NCBI GenBank assembly: GCA_949128115.1
Contig: OX421964.1
Span: 20,174,892-20,238,891 of the forward strand
Direction: 5' to 3'
Length of the DNA: 64,000 nucleotides
DNA from: Anaspis maculata
Lineage: Eukaryota; Arthropoda; Insecta; Coleoptera; Scraptiidae
Shown here: positions 55,185-64,000 of the stretch, one piece after another
Position numbering within the stretch: the first letter of the stretch is position 1
Layout: each line of letters starts with the position of its first letter
Position numbers and translations under genes: made by a program
The notes under the pieces: generated by a model
Database searches by the model: none
The model's input: the letters and a program-made list of their open reading frames with translations, nothing else
Told to the model about the DNA's origin: nothing

Positions 55185-55982
55185 TACCTATACTACAAAT
55201 TAAAAATGTTTTTGTTTTCAAAATTCAAAAAAAGGATCCATTCATAGTATCCCCTAATGAGGCATCTACCTGTCCCAAGTAGCAATCCGACGTCGTACGG
55301 TTGCGGCCAAAATAAAGTGGACGACAATGTCAACGAGTTGGCTTGCTGTCATGCGACGTTCAGGCCAGAATCCTGAAAAATCTGTCAACTGTCGTCCACT
55401 TTAAAAAGTCCGCAATGGTACCAACGTTGCGGATTTTTTTTTGTCCACCATCAACTTGGTCACACAGATCTGGGTCGGTTCGTTGGAAACACCGACTTGG
55501 TGCGACGTCGGTACGACTAGTATTTGCACCTATTTCGTCGTGCAAATTTTGGTCGGCTCGACGTCGGGGTCCCGACCTCAACCATACCAAAAGTCACCCA
55601 GAAGTCACTTTAGGGCAACTTTGTTTCACCATCACATAGATTCATTTTAACTGTGTGCCCATTCCAAATCTCACAAGCAATGGCGAATGTCTGTAAAGTG
55701 GTGAATTCGGATTAGTAATTACTTCAGGCGGATGTTGTAGCCCAGCGCGTGCTAAAAACTGAAACGAAGGCAACTTATTTACCGATAAATGTGGATCTGG
55801 CAGGTTGAAAAAAAAATCACGTGCTTCGAAAAAAGACAACTCGGACATTTTTGGCAACTACTTTTTTTTTTGTTGAACAGATTATGATTTTTCGCAAAGA
55901 AAAATCATCTAAAACGGTTGATTCCATAATTTTGCTAAGGAATATTCAAGAATCTAATATTTTTTAGCTTTAAAAACGCTTA
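55185..55982. other. Region with a short inverted repeat and no recognised gene
   Basis: AAAGTGGACGACAATGTCAAC (about 55313) and the inverse of CTGTCAACTGTCGTCCACTTT (about 55382) form a hairpin-like pair. GTACGACTAGT and CGACGTCGG words are frequent. The ORFs around 55340-55650 show no family features. Confidence 0.45.
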
Positions 55983-57307
55983 TACCGGGTGATCATTTGA
56001 AAACTATCCACCTGCAATAACTCCCGATTTCTAGTCAATATTTTGTCGAGCAAAAACAGGTCGATTTTTATATAGAGGGGGACAACTAAATTATACATAC
56101 ATACATACATATCTTCAGCCCCCTCACCCCCACCCATCCCAAAAATTGAATTTCAAATGACACTACCTACCTTGCGATACATCAAATTGAAGAGAATCAA
56201 ATTCTCTTTTTGGAAACAATATTTTCAAAATTTTTAACTCTACCCCCTTCTCTCTAAAAAGTCTCCCAAAAAGTCCCATTCAATATTCTGGACCCCTCAA
56301 TTCTCTTTAGTTTAGTCAGCATCAACCTAAATATGTAGCATCGAAGAAGAGAATTTTCGGTGGAAAAAGTGCCACCCAAATTCACTCAATTGCTCTACCC
56401 CACCTCAACTTCAAAAGTTAACAAAATAGCACTCATTTTGTGATACATCAAATACATCAATATTGGGAGACAAACGTGCCAGCGAGTTCCTGTGGCAGCG
56501 GTTGTCATTGGAGGTGCAAAGAGGCAATGCTTCAGCTGTCATTGGGACACTTCCCTGTACAACCTTCCCTGCGGAAGATTTTCTTAATTATTGAAATTTA
56601 TACAATTTTATATTTTATATTGTTCTTGTATTATAAGTAAATCGATTTTATTTAAATTTATTTCATTTGAAATAAAATCAAATATAAGGAAATTGGATTT
56701 CTCTTTCTAAAAACAATTTTTTGGAAATTTTCAACCTCTCCCCCATTTAATTGGACATTTGGAGTATTTTAGGAGGGAAACGGGGGTTTTAAAAATTTCG
56801 AAAAAAATGTTTCCAGGGAGAGAGTTCAATTTCCTTCAATTTGATGTATCACAAAATAGGTATTTGCCATTTTGGATTTTTAAGGTGAGGTGGGAGAAGC
56901 GAAGGGGTGAATTTGGGTGGCTCTTTTTTCATAGAAAATTTTCTCTCTCAGTGCTGTGCAGGATGACGTTGACGGCATTGAAGAGAATTAAGAGGTCAAG
57001 AATAATAAATTGGACACTCAGAGAATTTAAGGGAGAAGAGGGGTGGGGTTGAAAATTTCAGAAATATTTTTTCATAAAGAACACTTGATTTTGTTGAATT
57101 TGATGTATCGCAAAATAGGTGGTCTCATTTGAAATTTCAAAGTGGGGTGGATGGGGGCGAGGGGGCTAAAGATAGAAACTCGCCAATGTATATTATACAT
57201 ATAGATGTCCCCTTCAATATAAAAATTGACCTGTTTCTGCTCGAAGACATTTTCACAAGGAATCGGAAGTTATTGCAGGTGGATAGTTTTCAAATGATCA
57301 CCTGGTA
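55983..57307. mobile_element. Fold-back element (1.3 kb) related to the 48.3-kb palindrome
   Basis: The ends TACCGGGTGATCATTTGAAA and TTTCAAATGATCACCTGGTA are inverted. The arms contain CTATCCACCTGCAATAACT, AAACAGGTCGATTTTTATAT and the CCCTCGCCCCCA block. It has a (ATAC)n microsatellite in the left arm (about 56092-56110) and no transposase. Confidence 0.85.
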
Positions 57308-57519
57308 TGTATAGAGTTGTATTTTTTTGTTGTAGTTACACATTTCAACGTGGCTGCCTGTGTTGCTTTGGAAACTCGTCAGAAAAAAAAGCATGGTCAG
57401 AAAATTGCACCTAATTCTGCCTATAATCTGACCTGTGGTGTGAGCAAAAGCGATGATTCATACCTCCTCCGACTGTTCGTGGGTCTAAGTTTATTTATTT
57501 GCATTAAGACCAACCATTA

Positions 57520-57667
57520 AGCTTGGTTCCCAGTTGCGAATAGTCGGACAGAAAATGCGATTTTATATGTCAAATTTTGAATTGGGGGGCTCTGATTGGC
57601 CAATATTACGACTTTGACGTGAAATTTCGCATTTTCTGTCCGAATATTCGCAACTGGGAGCCAAGCT
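57520..57667. mobile_element. Hairpin MITE with TTA target duplication (148 bp)
   Basis: AGCTTGGTTCCCAGTTGCGA and the inverse TCGCAACTGGGAGCCAAGCT form the ends, followed inside by TCGGACAGAAAATGCGA / TCGCATTTTCTGTCCGA. TTA flanks both ends (57517-57519 and 57668-57670), as for PIF/Harbinger-type elements. Confidence 0.8.
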
Positions 57668-57670
57668 TTA

Positions 57671-59255
57671 GTCGTTATATAGGTACTGGTTACGAAATCT
57701 GCACCACTACCGACTTTTGGCTGTCACTAGGTGAGGAAATCTGCACCATGCAACGCCGACTTTTGTTGTTGTTTTGACGTGGTGCTTCGGGTGATTAGCA
57801 GATATCGGGATTAGTGAGTGTTGCAATGTGCTCCAAGTAGGTGGTTGTTATGAAAACGAATGAGGTGGAGCCGGTACCGGTACCCCAACAGTGGGAATAA
57901 CAGGATGGCACTTTATAGGTTATAACTGAGTGGCAGCCTATAAAAAAAGATCGACTGTTCATCACCACTGCTGTCATTATTGATATCAACGTCGTCATCA
58001 CCAATATCAAAGTCGTCATTGCTGTCGACGTCAAGACGATCATTTCCTGCATTCACGCTGGTCCTGTTTCTGGATCTGGCGCTTATTGAGACAGCTGCAT
58101 CTGAGCAAAAGGATTTGATGGCATCGATCCTAACGGCTTCAAACAAAGCCCCTTTCTTCACTTTTGTTTCACTGTTTTTTTTTTAATTGAAAGAGGCCAG
58201 ATAGGAACACTATCCGCTTCATATCTAATAATTGAACACAAATGTGTAATTTGAAAATCACTTATTTCAACTCGACTTTTATATGTGACATGTCATGAAA
58301 CGAGCAGAGCGAACTAAGTTGGAAAAGACGACGTCGTAAAAGCCGTCGTCCTACCTTCACTACATGATCTCGTGATCTTGTGGTTTACGTGGCGCATCCA
58401 CCATTTGTGGAGGTTAGTCGCTTGATCAACTGAATTTTGTGCAACTCTCCATACTGCAAAACGCTTCTCACATTTCGCCCAACGGAAGTCTTTGAAGGCA
58501 CATTCTTTATTGCACCTTGCATCGTCTTCTGCCATTATTCTGCCAGCTCAAATTATTGAATTCATGAACTAAAATAACTTTACAAACAACACCAGCGTAC
58601 TCAGAACACACATGGGATTGTTTTGGTTGACGAATCTCTTACAATATTCTCGTAGGTACATGTCCACGGATTGCATGACCTTCAAAAGTCCGTGAAAAGT
58701 CCTATATTATGCAAATTGACATAAAACTGTTTGAAGTGACAAGAATGACATTAAGTGTCAGTAATTGGATGGAATAATAATACATGCTTCAAATAATTAG
58801 TAGAATGCTATGTTGTGAATTTTATGACAACATGAGATTGACGTGCGATCTATTTTTCAATCGACATTTTCGATTTTCGATAGTCACGACAGTAATGTCA
58901 GTTTAGCACAATTCACAGGTGACAGCGATGAGAGACGAGTGACACACTTTTGACGCCACTCATTGACACTATTGACAGTTAATTCCAACTCATGCAAAAG
59001 CGCCCCCCACATCTATTCGAGGAAAAATGCCAAAAAGAAATAATGAACAATGATGTTTTTTATCACATATCTGCTAACTTGAAAGAGGCATGGACAAATC
59101 ATACTTAATCTAGAAAGAGTAGGTAGGTGAGAATTAATTAATTTGTTCACAGTCTAGTCACATCATAACAACTTTGTGCAACGACCGCGGTTTCGTACGA
59201 ATGTCAGAGTAGAGACTTGAAATTAATCCACTGGATGAGTTCCTATCACTGCAAT
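57671..59255. other. Intergenic region, no gene recognised
   Basis: Short ORFs only. One on the minus strand (57913-58161) has an Asp/Asn-rich simple-repeat stretch and no other support. This is the 3' flank of the odorant receptor gene. Confidence 0.45.
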
Positions 59256-62200
59256 TTACTTCAACTTCAATAGAAACGTTCCAGCGGAATAAGCCAAACG
59301 GTACAACTGAAACAAGCCCAAATGAGCATAAATACATACATATTTAGTTACGTAAGTTCTTATCGCGATTCCGATTATCAAGTGACGGAATTTATTCAAC
59401 TTCCATTAATAACTTCCATTGATCACATTTTGAAAGCAAAACAAACATGCCTATTCTGTATCTCGTAACGACCGTTATGTGCATGCTATCTTTGTCTGTA
59501 TCTATGAATCTCCTATACCTCCCTCTCTGTCTGTCTGGCGTTAACGGGTCGTTACGAGATGCAGATAAGCCCTGAAAAGCTTTTTGGTGAAAGGAAAGAG
59601 CTAAATCTGTCAACTTTGATACTTGACTTTTGATCATCTTTGGCGCACTATCGTCATAGTCTTCAGTTAGATGGCCGACAGTCAATCGGATTCGCGAATA
59701 CAGCTTGAATTGCCTATACAGTGATAAATAATCCGTGATTCAAGTTGATGATTCCGGCGCTGGAGAGAAACAATGGTCTTCGACTTGCCATCAGAAGCAT
59801 TGCCAACATCTTCTTATTATCGTTGTTCCACAAGTACCACGGTAAGCTGCTGGCTGATGAGAACACTTTTTCTGACTGAAACAAAATGGATGAATGATTT
59901 CCTATAATTTTCGGCAAACTAAATATGCGCAGGAAGAAATGCGATACATTTCCGTGGAAGAATTACTTTGATTCTATGACCCATGAACCTCAATAATTGC
60001 TTTGATAGAACGTGGAAAACGACGAGCAACGGAATAAATCGAAAACGCTGTAAAAGCAAGCAAAATCCAACCTACCTCGTCCTCTAAAAGCTGACCCGTG
60101 ACACAAAATGACGTCGCAAGCAATCCAGCGCCGCAAGTCAGAAGCAGTATTTGCATAGACAACTCGTCAATGTTTGCCGAATATTTCTGAAAGAAGTGAA
60201 GATCATGTATAGACTTTTGATTTCGATTTTAAAACTGCGAGAATCATTACCAAACTAATAATGATGCCAATGATGATTACTATGCCACAAAAAACGAAGC
60301 CAAAGATTGGATAAAAAATCATCCCGTTAATTCTGCTTGCTAGGCTACAAAATATGCTGTGTAGATAGAAGGAAGACTCAAATTTAGGTCATTAATTATT
60401 TGAGAGGGCAGTTTTTTCATTCATTTCAAAATGAAAATCATTGCGTAAAATCTTTTCGTAAATTTTTTTTCGAGGTCATTTTTTCCTATGGCGACAATAA
60501 AAAGAATATATGTACCATCACCATCGTACGCAAAATAAACGAGGTCAGTGCTTTGCGTGAAGTGTACTAATTCGATGAATTTTGGCTTGGTGTCACATTG
60601 ACAAGAATGCCAAAATCCATCAAATCAGTACAATCCGCGGGAAACACTGGGTGCTTTCCACCCATCCCCTTGCCTTTTATTGCAAAAAAAAACTATTTTT
60701 TTTTATCACCAACTTCAATTTGAATGTTTCTTGAAAACTTGAATGAGATAATCATGAAAATCATCAAGGAATCATCTGCGATCAAGCGTGTTTCTACCTA
60801 ATAGAAAAAACAGGAACAAAACGCAACAAAAACTAAAACAAAGCAGAAACAAGGCAAAAACACAATAATAGAAACAAAACAGAAATTTGCATCCAGTCTC
60901 CAAAAACTCCAGAACCAAAAAAAATTGACCGTCATTGCTGAGTACTTTCTTGCTGGTGTAGCCCGTGTCCATTCAAATGAACATTTATTCTCGACTTACG
61001 TGAGAGAGACCTTTTCTAAATACAGTTTAAGGGGTATTGCCCACACCCTGGTTTTGCCTTAACCACCGGCTCTCGCTGACGGAGAGGAGTCACAAGATAG
61101 TACCCGTGAAGCTGTATAATAAACTTTCTGGGGTGGGACTCTGTGTTGGTGTCGCTAGCTACTTATCGCCACGAAGCGATAGTTTCGTACTACGCGCAGT
61201 AGTAAGCGACCTCCCACCACACCTCATCATCGCTGAGAAAGTCGCCAGAAAGCGACACCTCGAGACATGTAGAGAACGGTGCTTACGGTCGTTTGTGGGG
61301 TTGTTTTGTTCTGTTGTTGTTGTTTTACATCATCAATTTTGTCATCAAAAGGTCGACAAACACCACTGTCCAGCTAGCATTATTATTATTATAATTTTAT
61401 ATGTATAGGTACTGTTGTAAAAATTGAACCAGATTAACGTTTAAAAAATATATTCCTTGTTTTTGTGTTGAATAATGAATAATATTCGCAGATTTAAATT
61501 CATTCATTTGTTTATACGGATTTTCATTTTTGATGTTGTTTTCAATAATAACAAATTTTAATATTTATTATTTTCATGTAACTAGCTACGCTTATATAGG
61601 TATTTGGCTTTTGTTACATTATTATCATTTAGATATCATTATATTTCAACGAATATAAGTACCTACTGAATTTTTTCTAGCCAACCTTGAAGCACGCTGA
61701 GCAATTTTAAAAGATTTATAAACACTTTGTGCTCACCCAAGTGTCAAAATATGACGTTTTAATCATAACTGCCAACATTCGGCCAACAACTTCTCTACAA
61801 AGTTACTGTGAGAAATGCCTACTTTCGCAGAATGGTTAATACAAAACCGAACTGTTCCGAAGCGTACGCGATAGGTGCACAGAGTGCAAGTTCTAGCGAC
61901 TATTGCTATCGCCTATGGTTATCGACTGTCGCTTCGAAGCGACCAGGAAGCGACTGTCGCCGGAACAACACAGAGTCCCACCCCTGACCGGTTTGAGGCT
62001 ATAGGGTGATTGCATGTAGAGAGAGTTTATGGCAAAATGTCTATAGTGTCATTGTCATTTGTAAAGTTTCATCCATGTCGCAGTCAACGTCAACTTGGCT
62101 AACCTCACTAAATACTGTAATTTTTACGTGTTTTGTTTACATACTGTTTTTTGCCGTTCACGAGATCGAGATTGTGATTTCTAATCATTCTAACAATGCC

Positions 62201-63734
62201 TTACACGCTTACACCTGTTATGTGCATATTGTGCCCCAATGAAATTCCCTAACAGATGTCAAAACCTAACTCGATCCTTGCGCTGCCTGCCGGTGATCAG
62301 GTGAACGAACTTCATGCAATCACCCTATTCCCAGCAACGGTAAATTAACACCAGATGTAAAGGGGCTGCTTCTTGAGCGCCTTTTTTATTCAATCAAGGA
62401 GTACCTTAGCGACGAGAATCTGTAATTATTGCCAGTCTTATGTTTAAGAACGGTTTTGTGATTCCCTTGATTGAATAAAGGAAATGGTTATGGTTATCAC
62501 CGTGCTTACTATAAAATTGCTATGGCGACAGCCAATAGGAAGGCCCATTGCCCTCGCAATTTCATCGTAAGCACGATGATTACCATAGCCATTCCCTTAT
62601 AGAACCCGCCGATTGAATGATTGATTGATTAATTGAGCTCGAGAGCGACTTGAAAATTTCGAAGTTTCCTAGACGAGTTCGTCAGTATGATTCTTTGAAA
62701 CTTCCAAACTTCCAATTCGCAGTTTGGATTTTAGAAACTGAAACTCTTTGTTTTGTCCTCGGAAGAAAAACCTCGAGCAATGACACTGAATCAAATCAAT
62801 GAGGCTATGGGAAACCCATTTTTTCGAGAAGCATTTCAAGCAGCAATAATTATCAATTAAGTAGGTACCTATTGTGAATGGACTGAATATATATATATCT
62901 AGGTCTAGGTACGAACTTTTCCAGCAGGCAGTAGTGGTCCAGGCAAGCCACCAGCTCCCGCCGTGTTCCAGCTTGATAATTTTGATCTTCCATCAAATGT
63001 TCTTCTCGTAGCAAGTCCACTTTTTGCATCCTCTCTAATTTATCGTTCAATAAAAACAATTGAAACTTTAAATGGAAACTCAAGTAAATTATAATCGCAG
63101 CACACGCTTCGACGGCATAAACGGAATGGCACAATAACAGATAACACGAAATCATAGCGAAATATCTCCGTTCTCGACCAAAATGGTCAACAAGAAATTC
63201 AACGACAGCAATGTGTTTGTAGTTGTACTCATCCAAGGAAATAAAGGTTACAGCTAGAAGAGTCAGGCAAATGGATGTGATCAAAAAATATAACTTTACT
63301 ATTGTCGCTTGTTTTTTCAAAACGGCGTAATTCGATCGGTGCTCCATCAACGGCCAAAATTGCGGAAAAAATGTATCGAAAATGTCATGGATTTCCCACT
63401 TTTTACCCTGTAACGTAGCATATGAGAGGAGCACCTGAAAAAAAAAAAGAAAAAAACATTGGCAAAAGGACGTTTCTTGCAATTTAGTGTAGATAGGTAC
63501 AATGAACGACCCAAAAGTTGCCAAAAAGTGATTCATCCAATACTTGATGTTGATGTTGGCGAAAAGTTGGAAACATCCAAATAAAGTTATGCAACTGATG
63601 AAAATTGCGCTCGCAATAAAGGTTATTATGCATTGCCATCTTGTGTGTATGTATACAGATGGCCATTCTGTAAACTGCGGGATTAAGTCATCTGGAAGAA
63701 ATCGGTTTGTATTTTTCTGTATGACTAATGCCAT
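59256..63734 (-). CDS. Odorant receptor, 7tm_6 family (6 exons, 387 aa)
   Basis: Ligand-gated olfactory channel subunit that works with the co-receptor Orco in sensory neuron dendrites. Exons (minus): 63734-63501, 63434-62917, 60344-60251, 60186-60076, 59875-59720, 59306-59256; phases fit at every junction and the total is 388 codons, normal for insect ORs. The N-terminal cytosolic part (LPDDLIPQFTEWPSVYIHT) precedes the first membrane segments. Exon 2 ends in the intracellular DHYCLLE region; exon 3 adds a membrane helix (FGFVFCGIVIIIGIIISL); exon 4 adds the next helix and ends GQLLEDE. Exon 5 has the family signature SEKV..PWY..RRPL..G, and exon 6 the last helix (LYRLAYSAGTFLLKLK). The 66-nt first intron is in frame without a stop, so unspliced reading is possible; the pyrimidine tract before CAG favours splicing. 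The ATG lies about 12 bp from a repeated sequence upstream. Which OR subfamily is unknown. Confidence 0.88.
61130..61984. mobile_element. Transposon-like insertion in OR intron 2 (0.85 kb)
   Basis: GGGGTGGGACTCTGTGTTG at the left and AACACAGAGTCCCACCCC at the right are terminal inverted repeats. Inside each end are clusters of (A)GCGACxxx words. No transposase ORF is seen. Confidence 0.65.
62392..62596. mobile_element. Two adjoining hairpin repeats in OR intron 2
   Basis: TTTATTCAATCAAGGAG (about 62394) pairs with TCCCTTGATTGAATAAA (about 62463). Overlapping it, GGAAATGGTTATGGTTATCA (about 62480) with CGTGCTTAC pairs with GTAAGCACG.TGATTACCATAGCCATTCCC at about 62570-62596. These are small MITE-type hairpins. 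Confidence 0.6.
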
Positions 63735-63745
63735 TTTTCAGTGTA

Positions 63746-63983
63746 ATGGCGGCTTTACAGGACTTCGTATGTCGCCTGCGACAGTCCCCCACTCCACTGT
63801 AGTTGAATAATTTGAACGACACGACGACAGAAACTCGTGTCGCGGGACTGATATGGAGGGAGGTAGGGGAGTACACACAGATCCAATCCTATTGGTCAGC
63901 GACACTGTCGCCGACGACTTATGGCGGCTTTACAGAACTGCGTATGCCGCCGGCGACAGTCCCCCACTCCACTGTAGTGGAAT
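63746..63983. repeat. 63-bp direct repeats, 175 bp apart, directly upstream of the OR gene
   Basis: ATGGCGGCTTTACAGGACTT at 63746 recurs as ATGGCGGCTTTACAGAACTG at 63921. Both continue to a CGACAGTCCCCCACTCCACT block and GTAGT(T/G)GAAT. The first copy starts about 12 bp from the OR ATG, so the OR 5' UTR and promoter lie in this repeat. Confidence 0.85.
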
Positions 63984-64000
63984 GGTGGAAGGTGGGGGAG

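Noticed and set aside
57913..58161. Asp/Asn-rich 82-aa minus-strand ORF
   Set aside because: The acidic stretch comes from a (GAC/GAT)-type simple repeat; no splice partners or conservation could be seen.
59392..59685. Minus-strand ORF ending in a VVTRYRIGMFVLLSK segment as the last OR exon
   Set aside because: It looked receptor-like, but no acceptor gives the needed phase 0; the exon at 59306-59256 fits phase, acceptor and family ending better.
61037..61408. 123-aa plus-strand ORF in the OR intron
   Set aside because: It runs into the terminal repeat of the 61130-61984 element and has no domain features.

Overview
The window is nuclear DNA of an insect. It is AT-rich and intron-containing, with long transposon-filled introns and many GTAGGTA-type simple repeats. 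It encodes insect-specific families: a Rebers-Riddiford cuticular protein and a seven-transmembrane odorant receptor (7tm_6). A hemipteran is my guess from the style of the receptor and cuticular proteins, but the order cannot be fixed from this sequence alone. Splice models were built by hand from frame, phase and GT/AG sites; coordinates may be off by a base or two.

Layout. 0-8.5 kb: mostly transposon debris. It holds three large fold-back palindromes, one small minus-strand ORF (1415-1717) with a GC-rich E-box/NRF-1-like upstream region, and a GCATTGCACA minisatellite. 8.6-18.0 kb: a cuticular protein gene (+) with a TATA box, a 21-nt first coding exon and a 7.3-kb first intron. That intron holds a two-exon THAP-domain gene, several MITEs and a nested palindrome. 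19.5-21.0 kb: a hAT-type MITE and a fold-back element carrying a degraded LINE ORF fragment. 22.5-26.1 kb: two minus-strand genes for probable secreted or low-complexity proteins. 30.9-33.0 kb: a three-exon coiled-coil protein (+) with a 9-residue acidic/basic repeat, and MITEs upstream and in its introns. 34.8-38.6 kb: a degenerate tandem array interrupted by a MITE, a fold-back and a 5'-truncated LINE with a (TAA)n tail and a target-site duplication. 38.6-39.5 kb: the first exons of an asparagine synthetase gene (+); the rest is not recognisable in the window. 40.07-43.54 kb: a complete-looking Tc1-like transposon with a 338-aa D,D34E transposase and unusually long (~0.87 kb) terminal inverted repeats. 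43.8-52.6 kb: PNPT1, the mitochondrial polynucleotide phosphorylase (minus, seven exons, 741 aa modelled). Its 5.6-kb third intron holds a dead mariner-like element and nested palindromes. 53.2-57.7 kb: three more fold-backs and a MITE with TTA target duplications. 59.3-63.7 kb: a six-exon odorant receptor gene (minus, 387 aa modelled).

The genes do not form a pathway; they are independent single-copy insect genes separated by mobile DNA. The dominant theme is fold-back and hairpin elements, at least ten large palindromes and over a dozen hairpin MITEs. Several share ends resembling TACAGGGTGTCC, and several are nested. I found no operon, CRISPR array, defence island or other convincing new multi-gene system. 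The most notable items are the long-TIR Tc1 element, the palindrome landscape, the nested THAP gene, and a near-perfect 58-nt hairpin in a PNPT1 intron.
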